Assembly (NCBI GenBank): GCA_958446835.1
Contig: CAUCXT010000013.1
Coordinates: 1 to 64,000, forward strand
Direction of reading: 5' to 3'
Length of the DNA: 64,000 bases
From: an uncultured Eubacterium sp.
GTDB taxonomy: Bacteria; Bacillota; Clostridia; Lachnospirales; Lachnospiraceae
Shown: one piece after another, positions 41,193 to 50,560 of the stretch
Position numbering within the stretch: position 1 is the first letter of the stretch
Layout of the letters: every line of letters begins with the position of its first letter
Notes under the pieces: generated by a model
Seen by the model: the letters and a program-made list of their open reading frames with translations, nothing else
Told to the model about the DNA's origin: nothing
Database searches by the model: none
Translations under genes and position numbers: made by a program

Positions 41193-42572
41193 ATGATTAT
41201 TATGGTCTTTATGATATTCACAATGTTATTTATGCTGGGAACGCTTGTGTTTACAATGGGAAGCAGCACAGTGCTTGACAACGGCGCATATTATCTTGGG
41301 ATAACAATTCCTAAGAATTACAGGAATGAGGAAGCGGTAAAGGAAATTGTGGCAGAATATAAGAAAAGCTGGAGAGTGATAAGCCTTATCGGGCTTGTGA
41401 CATGCTTCATGGTTTTATTCTTTTATGACTATGTCTCAATTCAGATGGTATATATCATGGTATGGTTTTTTGCCCTGATATATGTGTACCAGCAGAACCT
41501 TAAAAAATACGGCTGGAAGCTCTACAACTGGAAGATAACACAGGAGTGGTATAACAGCGAGGAGAACGCCGGCGGTCTGCGCAGAATAGACACGGCGGTG
41601 ACTGTCAATAAGGATAGGATGCCTGTGAGTGCATATTGGGGAATAATAACGCTTGTGGGGATTGCGTTCTGCGTATTCAGGTATATCACAGCAGGTTTTT
41701 CTGTAGTCTCATCCAGCTTTGCTATATGTGCAGTGGTGTTCCTTGTGTTGTACTTTGTGATAGCCAAGTCGCGCACTAAGGTTTACTGCGATGACAGCAG
41801 TGTTAATATGAAGATAAATAAATGTGTTAAGTTTGAGTGGAGCAGATGTATGATGATTCACAGTGGCATGGCTGCATTTATCGCGGTTATGCTTTTGATG
41901 TCGGGCGAGATGGAAGCACTTTTTGGCATTGACAGCAATACCGCTTTCGGGATGTCAATGGCGGCAACGATAATGCTTGGTTCGCTTGGCAGCATGATGA
42001 CACTTTTTATCACTTATGATAACGTAAGAAAAGTCAAGAATCAGGCAGTTTCGGTGAACTACTATGATGACGGCGATATATATTACCTCATGGGGAAGAA
42101 GAATCCGAACGCGCCGAGGGTCAGTGAAAAGAGAGTGGGGATAGGTTTTCAGCTCAATTCCGGAAGCAAGGGCGATGTGATTGTCATAGCGGTTACAATG
42201 CTTTTTGTGATAGGGATTGCGATTTTTATGCTGAAATATGACCTTGCCGATGTAGCACTCAACATATCTGCCGATGACGGAGGAAGAAGGATAGCGAAGG
42301 TTGAGGCGGCAGGTGATAGCAGCACCTTCTATCTTGATGAGATAACGGACGTTGAACTTTTAGACAAACTTCCGGACATGTCGAAGGAGGTCGGCTATGA
42401 CGGAACCGTGTACTACATAGGTAGCTTCAATGTGTCCGGCTATGGAAAATGTGACACCTATGTATGCCTTAAAACGGATATGGCTGTTGTGGTAAAGACA
42501 AAGGACAGAACCTATGTGTTCAACGATGAGACAGAGGACGGCACAAGGCAGATGTATGAGAGTTTGCGTTGA
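41193..42572 (+). CDS. Multi-pass membrane protein, DUF1648/DUF5808-like
   Basis: A 459-residue membrane protein with about eight hydrophobic segments. From memory the beginning (GAYYLGITIPKNYRNEEAVKEIVAEYKKSW) matches the DUF5808-type domain found next to GntR regulators in Firmicutes; the C-terminal 100 residues after the last helix are a soluble domain outside or inside the membrane, carrying no catalytic motif I know. ATG 41193 follows GGGGTGG by 5 bases; an upstream TTG at 41169 overlaps gntR. It is co-transcribed with gntR. In related operons such proteins help resist envelope stress or peptides, but no role is established here. Confidence 0.8.
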   Translation: MIIMVFMIFTMLFMLGTLVFTMGSSTVLDNGAYYLGITIPKNYRNEEAVKEIVAEYKKSWRVISLIGLVTCFMVLFFYDYVSIQMVYIMVWFFALIYVYQQNLKKYGWKLYNWKITQEWYNSEENAGGLRRIDTAVTVNKDRMPVSAYWGIITLVGIAFCVFRYITAGFSVVSSSFAICAVVFLVLYFVIAKSRTKVYCDDSSVNMKINKCVKFEWSRCMMIHSGMAAFIAVMLLMSGEMEALFGIDSNTAFGMSMAATIMLGSLGSMMTLFITYDNVRKVKNQAVSVNYYDDGDIYYLMGKKNPNAPRVSEKRVGIGFQLNSGSKGDVIVIAVTMLFVIGIAIFMLKYDLADVALNISADDGGRRIAKVEAAGDSSTFYLDEITDVELLDKLPDMSKEVGYDGTVYYIGSFNVSGYGKCDTYVCLKTDMAVVVKTKDRTYVFNDETEDGTRQMYESLR

Positions 42573-42597
42573 AACGCAATGTGGAAAATGATATACT
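42564..42597 (+). promoter_or_regulatory. Promoter and palindrome upstream of the HD-domain gene
   Basis: TTGAAA (42569-42574) and TATACT (42592-42597), 17 bp apart, overlap the stop codon of the preceding gene. TTGCGTT-GA-AACGCAA (42564-42579), a perfect 7-bp dyad, covers the -35 box. Confidence 0.68.
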
Positions 42598-42626
42598 GAG
42601 GAAAAAAGTATAGAGGAGTACACAAA

Positions 42627-43412
42627 ATGACAGTTTCCAATATAAAGATAGACAGGCAGAGGGTGATTGACACCTTCGCGGCGTATGTTAAGAATTACAA
42701 CAGCGAGGATTCAAAGATAAGATTAAAGATTGAACATACCTACCGTGTGGCAGGGCTGTGCCAGCTTATAGGACAGTCAATAGGGCTTGAGGGTGCAGAC
42801 CTTGACATTGCGTGGCTTACGGGAATGCTCCACGATGTCGGAAGATTCGAGCAGTTGAGGCGCTACAACACATTCTATGATGATAAGTCGGTCAATCACG
42901 CACATCTTGGCTGTGAGATACTGTTTGAGGATGGAAGAATAAGAGATTATCTTGACGATGACAGTGAGGATGAGCTTATAAAGAGGGCGATATACCACCA
43001 CAGCGACTACCGCATACCGCAGGATTTTGATGAGCGAACCACGATGTACTGTAACATACTGCGCGACGCGGATAAGGTTGACATATTGAAGGTCAACTGT
43101 GATTTTCCTCTTGAGGAGATATACAATGCGACCACGGAGGAGATAAGGAATGGGGAGATAACAGATGCGGTGCTTGAGGCGTTCTCTGAGAGACATACGA
43201 TACTCAGGTCACTTAAAAAGACGGCTGTCGACAATGTGCCGGGGCATATCTCACTTGTCTTTGAGCTTGTATATGATGAGAGCCTCAGACAGGCTGTGAA
43301 GCAGGGCTATCTTGACAAGATGCTTGCATTTGAGTCCGATAACCCGGATACGCAGAGAAAGATGAAGGAAGTTAACAGGATAATGAAGGAATATATATCA
43401 GAGAGATTATAA
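42627..43412 (+). CDS. HD-domain phosphohydrolase family protein
   Basis: A 261-residue cytoplasmic protein. The metal-binding HD signature is complete: His in KIEHTYRVAGLC (about residue 33), the HD pair in GMLHDVGRFEQ (about 72-73), and later His and Asp in YHHSDYRIP and LRDADKVDIL. HD proteins of this size hydrolyse nucleotides or phosphate esters; this one resembles the generic clostridial HD group and the substrate is unknown. Start follows GAGGAG by 8 bases. It has its own promoter within the end of the upstream gene, with an operator-like palindrome. Confidence 0.88.
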   Translation: MTVSNIKIDRQRVIDTFAAYVKNYNSEDSKIRLKIEHTYRVAGLCQLIGQSIGLEGADLDIAWLTGMLHDVGRFEQLRRYNTFYDDKSVNHAHLGCEILFEDGRIRDYLDDDSEDELIKRAIYHHSDYRIPQDFDERTTMYCNILRDADKVDILKVNCDFPLEEIYNATTEEIRNGEITDAVLEAFSERHTILRSLKKTAVDNVPGHISLVFELVYDESLRQAVKQGYLDKMLAFESDNPDTQRKMKEVNRIMKEYISERL

Positions 43413-43572
43413 TTTTACTGCCAGTTATGTGTGGATATAATGACAGTACTGTAATTAGAACAGAGCTTTCTGATATGTCAGTTATATGAAGATATTTGTA
43501 GTATTATGAATAGCAGCCCGTAAACAGGGAAAAAATAGAAGTCAAGAATATAAGTATATCTGGAGGACTTCT

Positions 43573-46500
43573 ATGGACAGAGCTGATGTGATTCATAATA
43601 GAATTGAAAAGACTATGGATGGCAATGCCGCGGCTGCGCATGTAGCCTATGCATTTACACAGGTGGCACCGATATACCCGATCACGCCGTCATCGCCGAT
43701 GGCAGAAATCATCGATGAGTGGGCGGTTGAAGGAAGGGAGAACCTTTTCGGGGAGACGGTGAAGGTGGTGGAAATGCAGTCTGAGGCGGGAGCGGCGGCG
43801 ACACTTCACGGAACCTTAAGTGCAGGGGTCCTTGCGACAACTTTTACAGCTTCGCAGGGGCTCCTTTTAATGCTTCCGAATATATACAAGGTTGCGGGAG
43901 AGCTTCTTCCGGGCGTGTTTCATGTGGCGGCGCGCACAGTGGCTTCACATGCGCTGTCCATATTCGGCGACCATTCCGATGTGTACGCGTGCAGGCAGTC
44001 GGGCGTGGCAATGCTTGCCAGTGGCAGTGTGCAGGAGGTCATGGACTTAGCGGCGGTGGCACATCTTTCGGCGATAAAGGGAAGGGTGCCGTTCATCCAT
44101 TTTTTTGACGGCTTTCGGACATCGCATGAGGTTAAGAAGATTAAGCTGTGGGACTACGATGAACTTAAAAGCATGCTGGACATGGACGCACTTGAAGCGT
44201 TCAGGGAGAGAGGGCTTGACCCGGAGCATGCATTCATGGCGGGGGCGGCGCAGAATCCCGATATATTTTTTCAGGTTCGCGAGGCGGCGAACAATTATTA
44301 TACACAGCTTATAGATGTGGTGTGTGGATATTTTGATGAAGTGAACAAAAGACTGGGGACAAACTATGGGCTTTTTGATTATTACGGAAGCAGACAGGCA
44401 ACCCATGTAATCGTAGCGATGGGCTCTGTCACACAGACTATAGAGGAGGTATGCGATTTCATCAATTCGTATACCGGGACGCAGAAGTCGGAGGCGCAGG
44501 TTGGACTGGTCAAGGTACATCTGTACCGCCCATTTTCGGTAGAGCATTTCCTGAAATGTATTCCCGATACCGTGGAACAGATAACAGTGCTTGACAGGAC
44601 TAAGGAGGCAGGAAGTGTCGGGGAGCCGCTTTTTGTTGACGTGATTGCCGCGCTTAAGGGCAGCAGATATGAGAATGTGCCTGTATATGGGGGAAGATAC
44701 GGTCTAAGCTCCAAGGATACAACGCCGGAGCAGATTATGTCCGTGTACGCCAACCACGTTAAGCGCAGATTTACGATAGGGATAGAGGATGATGTGACAG
44801 GACTTTCGCTCAACCCGAAGCTTGGTGTGATGAGCTATATAGGACATTATGAGCTGCCGGACCTTGACAGGGCTGCATTAGGTTGTGTGTTCTGGGGACT
44901 TGGCGGTGACGGAACCATAGGTGCGAACAAAAATTCAATAAAGATAATCGGAAACAATACCGATTTGCAGGTTCAGGGATATTTTTCATACGATTCCAAA
45001 AAATCGGGCGGCGTGACGGTGTCACATCTTCGTTTCGGCAAAAATGATATCCGTTCTGCATATCTTGTCCGGCGACCTGATTTTGTCGCATGCCATAATC
45101 AGAGCTATATCCTCAAGTACGATATGCTCTCAAGGATAAAGCAGGGCGGCGTATTTCTGCTCAACTGCGACTGGGAAAAGGATGAGTTAGAAAGCAAGCT
45201 CCCCGATTCCATAAAGCATGCACTGGCAGTCAAAAAGCTTGATTTCTATATAATCAACGCGGTAAAAATCGGAAAGGAAATCGGCATAAACGGCAAGATA
45301 AACACTATTTTGCAGTCGGCTTTCTTTAAGATTGTGTGTGACAGGTACGCCGACCGGTACGGGCTTATGAGCTACAAAAAGGCGGTATCATATATGAAGT
45401 CTGCCGCGAAGAGTTCGTACGCGGTCAAGGGCGAGAAGATTGTTGAGATGAATTACAGGGCAATTGAGCTTGGCGGAGAAAATATTGAGCGTGTTGAGGT
45501 TCCGAAATGCTGGGAGGAATGTCCAGATAAGCTTGAAAAAAGGCCTGCGACAGCGTTCAGCGACAGACAGTGTGTAGAGGAGTATGTCGAGAATATTCAG
45601 TATAAGGTAAATGCGCAGGAGGGCGATGAGCTTCCGGTGTCAACCTTCCTTCCGTATGTTGACGGAAGGCAGCCTTCGGGAACTGCGGCGCATGAGAAGA
45701 GAGATTTTGCCGTGGAGCTTCCGGAGTGGGTGGCTGAGAACTGTATTCAGTGTAACCGCTGCTCCTACGTGTGCCCTCATGCCGTTATACGTCCCGCTGT
45801 TCTTGACGATGACGAAATTCATGCACAGCACAGTGAAGCCGGCACAACAGGAGACATGCAGAATACACATACGGATATACCATGTGTAAAAATGAACGCC
45901 ATGCCGGACAAGCACTTTGCAATAGTCATTTCGTCGCGTGACTGTACCGGGTGCGGCTCTTGTGCGGGAGTCTGTCCGGGCATGAATGGCAATAAGGCTC
46001 TGGTGATGACACCGGTGGAGGAATATGACAAGCAGAGGCACCAGAGGGAATTTGATTACGCGCAGACACTTTCCGATAAGCCGGAAGTAATGGAGAAGTT
46101 TAAGGTGGGAACTGTCAAGGGAAGCCAGTTTAGGAAGCCTCTCATGGAATTTTCGGGGGCATGTGCAGGCTGCGGTGAGACGCCGTACGCCAAGCTTGCT
46201 ACACAGCTTTTTGGCGAGAGAATGTATATCGCCAACGCCACAGGCTGTACGTCAATCTGGGCAAATTCAACGCCCGCCACAGCGTATACGGCTTATAAGG
46301 ACGGAAGAGGTCCTGCGTGGAGTAATTCGCTTTTTGAGGACGCGGCGGAATTTGGTTATGGAATATACTGGGCTGAGCAGGTAAAGACACAGATGAAATA
46401 TAATTTTCAGAAGGATAAAAGCAAGGCACGGGTAGCGGCAGCACAGATGTCCGGAAGTAATATCATTGCCAATGATACCGGTGAAGATATATGTGAAGCA

Positions 46501-47091
46501 GAAAAGCTTGAGGATGATGTAACTGGAAAGGGTAAAAGAAGGTCGGTATGGATATTCGGCGGTGACGGCTGGGCGTATGATATCGGCTATGGCGGACTTG
46601 ACCACATTCTTGCAAGCGGTGAGAATATCAATATTCTCGTGTTCGACACGGAGGTGTACTCCAACACAGGAGGGCAGGCGTCCAAGGCTACACCAAAGGG
46701 AGCCTATGCGCGTTTTGCCGCGGATGGAAAACGCACGCCTAAGAAGAAGCTTGCCAGGATGGCGATGACGTACGGAAACGTGTATGTTGCACAGGTCGCA
46801 ATGGGAGCCGATTATGAGCAGACTGTCAAGGCATTTACGGAGGCGGAGAGCTACAACGGACCATCGCTAATCATAGCCTACTGCACCTGCATAGCCCACG
46901 GAATAAAGGCGGGGATGGGAAGCTCACAGGCGGAGGAGCTAAAGGCTGTTTCGGCAGGATACTGGAGCCTTTTCCGCTACAATCCGGCGCTGGCAGAACA
47001 GGGAGAAAATCCGCTTATTATTGACAGCAAGGAGCCGACGATTTCTTATGAGGAGTTTTTGGCGGGGGAGATAAGGTATAGACGAAGATAG
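43573..47091 (+). CDS. nifJ: Pyruvate:ferredoxin (flavodoxin) oxidoreductase
   Basis: A 1172-residue single-chain enzyme that oxidises pyruvate with CoA to acetyl-CoA, CO2 and reduced ferredoxin, central to anaerobic energy metabolism. Domains in order: the pyruvate-binding/PP domain (YPITPSSPMAEIIDEW), domain II-III with EMQSEAGAAATLHG, the two-cluster ferredoxin domain with Cys724 onward (CIQCNRCSYVCPHA) and Cys791 onward (CTGCGSCAGVCPG), a proximal-cluster/PP region (CAGCGETPYAKL), and the TPP-binding GGDGWAYDIGYGGLDH with VYSNTGGQASKATP. Length is typical. Start follows TGGAGG by 6 bases. It is a single-gene unit with a long bidirectional terminator. A multi-cluster enzyme like this implies a strict anaerobe. 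Confidence 0.97.
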   Translation: MDRADVIHNRIEKTMDGNAAAAHVAYAFTQVAPIYPITPSSPMAEIIDEWAVEGRENLFGETVKVVEMQSEAGAAATLHGTLSAGVLATTFTASQGLLLMLPNIYKVAGELLPGVFHVAARTVASHALSIFGDHSDVYACRQSGVAMLASGSVQEVMDLAAVAHLSAIKGRVPFIHFFDGFRTSHEVKKIKLWDYDELKSMLDMDALEAFRERGLDPEHAFMAGAAQNPDIFFQVREAANNYYTQLIDVVCGYFDEVNKRLGTNYGLFDYYGSRQATHVIVAMGSVTQTIEEVCDFINSYTGTQKSEAQVGLVKVHLYRPFSVEHFLKCIPDTVEQITVLDRTKEAGSVGEPLFVDVIAALKGSRYENVPVYGGRYGLSSKDTTPEQIMSVYANHVKRRFTIGIEDDVTGLSLNPKLGVMSYIGHYELPDLDRAALGCVFWGLGGDGTIGANKNSIKIIGNNTDLQVQGYFSYDSKKSGGVTVSHLRFGKNDIRSAYLVRRPDFVACHNQSYILKYDMLSRIKQGGVFLLNCDWEKDELESKLPDSIKHALAVKKLDFYIINAVKIGKEIGINGKINTILQSAFFKIVCDRYADRYGLMSYKKAVSYMKSAAKSSYAVKGEKIVEMNYRAIELGGENIERVEVPKCWEECPDKLEKRPATAFSDRQCVEEYVENIQYKVNAQEGDELPVSTFLPYVDGRQPSGTAAHEKRDFAVELPEWVAENCIQCNRCSYVCPHAVIRPAVLDDDEIHAQHSEAGTTGDMQNTHTDIPCVKMNAMPDKHFAIVISSRDCTGCGSCAGVCPGMNGNKALVMTPVEEYDKQRHQREFDYAQTLSDKPEVMEKFKVGTVKGSQFRKPLMEFSGACAGCGETPYAKLATQLFGERMYIANATGCTSIWANSTPATAYTAYKDGRGPAWSNSLFEDAAEFGYGIYWAEQVKTQMKYNFQKDKSKARVAAAQMSGSNIIANDTGEDICEAEKLEDDVTGKGKRRSVWIFGGDGWAYDIGYGGLDHILASGENINILVFDTEVYSNTGGQASKATPKGAYARFAADGKRTPKKKLARMAMTYGNVYVAQVAMGADYEQTVKAFTEAESYNGPSLIIAYCTCIAHGIKAGMGSSQAEELKAVSAGYWSLFRYNPALAEQGENPLIIDSKEPTISYEEFLAGEIRYRRR

Positions 47092-47105
47092 TTCGGGACT
47101 TATAT

Positions 47106-47157
47106 AAAAAACATCCCATCATCGATAAGCAGGCGGCTTATGGTGATGGGATGTTTT
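47106..47157. terminator. Long bidirectional terminator between nifJ and the opp remnant
   Basis: AAAACATCCCATCATC (47108-47123) pairs with 47142-47157, one G-U; after a one-base bulge ATAAGC/GCTTAT continues the stem. A run on the left and TTTTATTT on the right serve both strands. Confidence 0.92.
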
Positions 47158-47207
47158 ATTTAATTAAGTCCGGATATAATTTTTAAATACTTAAAATATT
47201 TAATATA

Positions 47208-48420
47208 TTATTTTCCGAGCTGCATATCGTTGTTACCTGAATCAGATGTGAAAATCTCAAGCATGTTGATAGGGTCATTGTAATCTGCTAACCAACCCTC
47301 ACGGCACATACCGGAGTAGTTACCTGACTTACGGTCTGCAAGGAATACATTCCAGTCTTCCTGCTTGATAGTAACTTCGATACCAAGGATTGAGAGGTCT
47401 GCCTGAATTGACTCAGCAACTGCAACGTGGCCTGTTGATGTGTTTGTAAGGTACTCGAATCCAAGAGCCGGGCTGATTGCATAAGAACCATCGCCGTTCT
47501 CTGTGAATGTGTAGCCTGCATTCTCAAGAAGAGCCTTAGCCTCTTCAACCATATCTGCACCTGTCTTTGTTGCGTCATAGTAGGACTTGTTGTGGAACTC
47601 ACCACCGTTGCCGTCTGCCATTCCAAGAGGAACGAATGCATCTGCAAGCTGCTGACCTGTCTGACCTACTGTATCAACAATGTACTGACGGTCAATGAGT
47701 AAGCTGATAGCATGACGCATATCTGCTGCCTGCTGAACAGTCTTGCCTGCGAACATATCAGAGTTTACATTGAAACCTGCGTAGTATGTACCAAGGTTGT
47801 CAACAATGTGGAACTCAGGGTTGCTAAGAAGAGACTGAATCTCATCGTTAGGAACTGTATCGGCGAAATCAAGGTCACCGCTGTTGTATGCTGCATAGAT
47901 GGCAGTATCGTCATCTGAAAGCATGAACTCAAGTGTATCCATTGTAACCTTATCTGCATCGTAGTAGTTATCGTTCTTTACATATACCATGCTCTCATTG
48001 TGGTTCCAGGTCTGAAGTGTGAAAGCACCGTTAGATACGAAGCCTGCCTCCTGAGCCCATGCACCAGGATTAGTTCCATCAGGGTTAGCTGCTTCAACAT
48101 CTGCCTGATATACAGGGTAGAATGTAGGGAATGCAGTTAAGTCAATGAAGTATGCACAAGGTGCAACAAGCTTAACTGTGAGTGTATAATCATCTGTTGC
48201 TTCAACTGCGAGTGAACCATCAGCGTTACGCTCCATTACATCAAAGAGGTAGCTGTAGTCTGCTGCTGTCTCATCAGCGACAACTCTGTTCCAGCTATAT
48301 ACGAAATCGTTAGCTGTAACTTCCTCGCCGTTGCTCCACTTAGATTCTCTTAAGTGGAATGTATACTCTGTGCCATAAAATTCTTTTAAATATGTACTTT
48401 CCCACGTTACATCACTCCTG
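47208..48420 (-). pseudogene. Scrambled peptide-transporter remnant: oppB start joined to an internal oppA fragment
   Basis: The open frame (47208-48488) matches the middle of an oligopeptide-binding protein OppA: TEYTFHLRESKWSNGEEVTANDFVYSWNRV through DPINMLEIFTSDSGNND, then a stop after MQLGK. Family proteins are about 540-600 residues; here the signal peptide, lipobox and first hundred or so residues are gone and the last 90-odd are missing. Just upstream on the same strand, 48420-48370, is CAGGAG, then GTG (48405) in another frame reading MGKYIFKRILW, the typical start of an OppB permease. The junction is near 48368. So an oppB translation start was fused out of frame to oppA coding DNA. 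Codon use still shows the high-expression pattern, suggesting a recent event. Confidence 0.82.
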
Positions 48421-48523
48421 TTAATCTGACACAAAAACATTTTATCATGCTTACTTAGCAATATGGCATAGCAATGATTTAATATCACAATATAACTTTA
48501 ACTTACTAAAGCAATATTCTGGT

Positions 48524-48553
48524 AAAAAAAGGCACTGATTACCAATCAGTACC
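48524..48553 (-). terminator. Minus-strand terminator with no gene in front
   Basis: GGTACTGATT/AATCAGTGCC, a 10-bp stem with one G-U pair (48531-48553), followed on the minus strand by seven T (complement of 48524-48530). Confidence 0.85.
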
Positions 48554-48640
48554 CCATTGCACCAAACTTAATAAAATATGATAAATGACTTGAGTTCATT
48601 TTGTTTTTACGAATATACTACGCAATATTTATAATGTCAA
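48524..48640 (-). ncRNA. Possible small RNA: promoter and terminator around an 80-nt transcript
   Basis: On the minus strand TTGACA (48640-48635) and TATATT (48617-48612) are 17 bp apart, and a terminator ends at 48524. The transcript, about 48605 to 48524, would be near 80 nt. It holds only a 17-codon frame with no ribosome site. It may be a small RNA or the leader/attenuator of the former opp operon. The 48554-48700 spacer has no other gene. Confidence 0.5.
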
Positions 48641-48689
48641 TACAAAAATTGATTTTTTTTAAGTATGTATTAGAAATAGAACATAGAAA

Positions 48690-48727
48690 GAATATAGAAA
48701 ACAAAACGCACCCATAAGGGTGCGTTT
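48690..48727 (-). terminator. Terminator of the merR-type gene
   Basis: Perfect 10-bp stem AAACGCACCC/GGGTGCGTTT with a 4-nt loop (48704-48727). On the minus strand it is followed by TTTTGTTTTC. Confidence 0.87.
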
Positions 48728-48875
48728 CGCTAAATAAAAAGTATGAAGGATGAAAGTGGGCTATATAATATTCAAAGTGTCGATACGATAAAATATTATA
48801 TCGACAGAAAATGTCAAAAAATAACTGTACTAACGAACTACAACTATGATTATATAGGTTAGTGTAGGACTAATG

Positions 48876-49685
48876 TCAAGAGTTTTTTTTATTTTTTATA
48901 GGAAAATATATATTGTAGTAATCTGATATCTCATCACCGGATGGTATGGAATACATGTAAAATGCATAATAACAGTCTGTGTAGGCATAACCATGCGAGG
49001 TGCAGAAATCCTTAAGCGAATTAATATCTATGTCGAGAATACCATTTTCATGTCCGGTGGTGGTTGTGCACACACACTCGCAGCTCTCAACAACAGGATA
49101 TTCAGAAATAGGTCTGTCGATAGGTGCAACATTGGTAAGGTTCTCCCATACAACATAAGACATATATCTTAAGGTGATATCATTGTCATCAAAGAAATAT
49201 CTGTAGCCTATATTTCCGTATGAGAAGATAGACAGGCTCAACAGGGGGTTAATCTTATGAAATTCAGTGTCTGCATTGAGCTTCTCAAACACGGTATAAC
49301 CGCGCGGCATGGTGTCAATTCTCAATTTGCCATGATTCTCAGATATATCTTTTACAATATTTTTAAATGAAGTTAACCGTTCTATCTTGGTTGTGAGCTG
49401 TGCAATCTGATTACGGTTCTGTTCGATGAGGTCTTCAAAGGTAGCCTGTACATCGTCAAAGCTTGAGGAGGTAAGCAGAGCACGGATTTCGGGTATACTC
49501 ACGCCAAGCTTTCTGTAAAAGGCGATGAATGTCAGCAGTCTTACCTGTGATGTGTCGTAATAACGGTAGTTGTTATACTCATTCCTTTTGGGCTTGATAA
49601 GTCCTTCCTTCTCATATAGCCTGATGGCGTCCGTTGTTATCCCCAGCATTTTCGCTGTCTGTGATATTGAAAATTTCTTTTCCAT
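48876..49685 (-). CDS. MerR-family transcriptional regulator
   Basis: A 269-residue regulator. The N-terminal MerR winged helix is clear: FSISQTAKMLGITTDAIRLYEKEGLIKPKRNEYNNYRYYD, followed by the second helix pair and a long coiled-coil dimerisation helix (about 85-115). Residues 125-265 form an effector-binding region resembling the multidrug-sensing (BmrR/GyrI-like) type in size, though I see no defining motif. Start follows GAGGAA by 5 bases on the minus strand. It is transcribed away from the serine dehydratase genes; a dyad near its promoter suggests autoregulation, and the sda genes or the possible RNA nearby are potential targets. Confidence 0.88.
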   Translation of the reverse strand: MEKKFSISQTAKMLGITTDAIRLYEKEGLIKPKRNEYNNYRYYDTSQVRLLTFIAFYRKLGVSIPEIRALLTSSSFDDVQATFEDLIEQNRNQIAQLTTKIERLTSFKNIVKDISENHGKLRIDTMPRGYTVFEKLNADTEFHKINPLLSLSIFSYGNIGYRYFFDDNDITLRYMSYVVWENLTNVAPIDRPISEYPVVESCECVCTTTTGHENGILDIDINSLKDFCTSHGYAYTDCYYAFYMYSIPSGDEISDYYNIYFPIKNKKNS

Positions 49686-49713
49686 TGTTTCCTCATAAAA
49701 TTCATGTAATTGC

Positions 49714-49746
49714 TTACATTATATATTATGAATTTGTAAATGTCTA
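49714..49746 (-). promoter_or_regulatory. Promoter and dyad of the merR-type gene
   Basis: On the minus strand TAGACA (49746-49741) and TATAAT (49723-49718) are 17 bp apart. A dyad TTACA-N16-TGTAA (49714-49718, 49735-49739) overlies the spacer and -10 box. Confidence 0.6.
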
Positions 49747-49879
49747 TTATAAAATATGATTATTTAATATATTTAAGTTATAATTTGATTTTTTATCCAT
49801 TATTATGTGAGAATAACTTGTATTGTAACTTAGCATGGTGTTATTATAATTATATTTACATTTGAAATGGAGAAAACTT

Positions 49880-50560
49880 ATGAATCTTATAGATATTGTA
49901 GGCCCTGTGATGGTAGGACCGTCAAGTTCGCATACTGCGGGAGCGGTGAGGATAGGGCTTATTTCGAGAAGGCTCTTAGGTGAGCCGGTCGCTGAGGCTA
50001 GAATTTATATGCATGGTTCCTTTGCGGCTACCGGAAAGGGGCATGGAACAGACAGAGCACTTGTTGCCGGTCTTTTAGGTATGCAGGTTGACGATGAGAG
50101 AATACCGATGAGCTTTAAATATGCTGCCGATAGGAATATGGTATATTCCTTTCATACCATAGAACTGGTGGAGGCACATCCTAACTCAGTTAAGCTTGAG
50201 CTTACAGGTGTTGCGGGAAAGCAGCTTGAGATAGTTGCGGCATCCGTAGGCGGAGGGCAGATTCAGATATGTGAGATTGATGGACTCACCGCCAATTTTG
50301 CCGGTAATTATCCGACGTTAGTTGTGCATAATCAGGATCAGCCGGGGCATGTTATGTGCGTGACAACGCTTCTTGCACACAGGTCAATCAATATAGCTAC
50401 CATGCAGCTTTTCAGAGATGCAAGAGGCGGGTATGCTGTTATGGTTGTTGAGTGTGATCAGGAGATACCGGATGAGGCTATTGACTGGCTCAGACGTCAG
50501 GAGGGTATCATAAAGGTAACTTATTTGAGCAAAACAGGTATGGAGGATTGTGATGTATAA
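49880..50560 (+). CDS. sdaAB: L-serine dehydratase, beta subunit
   Basis: A 226-residue subunit of the iron-sulfur serine ammonia-lyase, which turns L-serine into pyruvate and ammonia. The start IDIVGPVMVGPSSSHTAGAVRIG is the diagnostic substrate-binding SSSHTAG stretch, followed by KGHGTDRALVAGLLGM. The last 75 residues are an ACT domain (LVVHNQDQPGHVMCVTTLLAHRSINI), usually regulatory. ATG 49880 has GGAG 8 bases upstream. It overlaps the alpha-subunit gene by 8 bases, typical of the two-chain Firmicutes enzyme. Product pyruvate would feed the nearby pyruvate:ferredoxin oxidoreductase. Confidence 0.95.
   Translation: MNLIDIVGPVMVGPSSSHTAGAVRIGLISRRLLGEPVAEARIYMHGSFAATGKGHGTDRALVAGLLGMQVDDERIPMSFKYAADRNMVYSFHTIELVEAHPNSVKLELTGVAGKQLEIVAASVGGGQIQICEIDGLTANFAGNYPTLVVHNQDQPGHVMCVTTLLAHRSINIATMQLFRDARGGYAVMVVECDQEIPDEAIDWLRRQEGIIKVTYLSKTGMEDCDV

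Noticed and set aside
47208..48488. Intact peptide-binding protein gene
   Set aside because: No signal peptide or lipobox, missing N- and C-terminal parts, and an oppB start fused upstream show it is a remnant.
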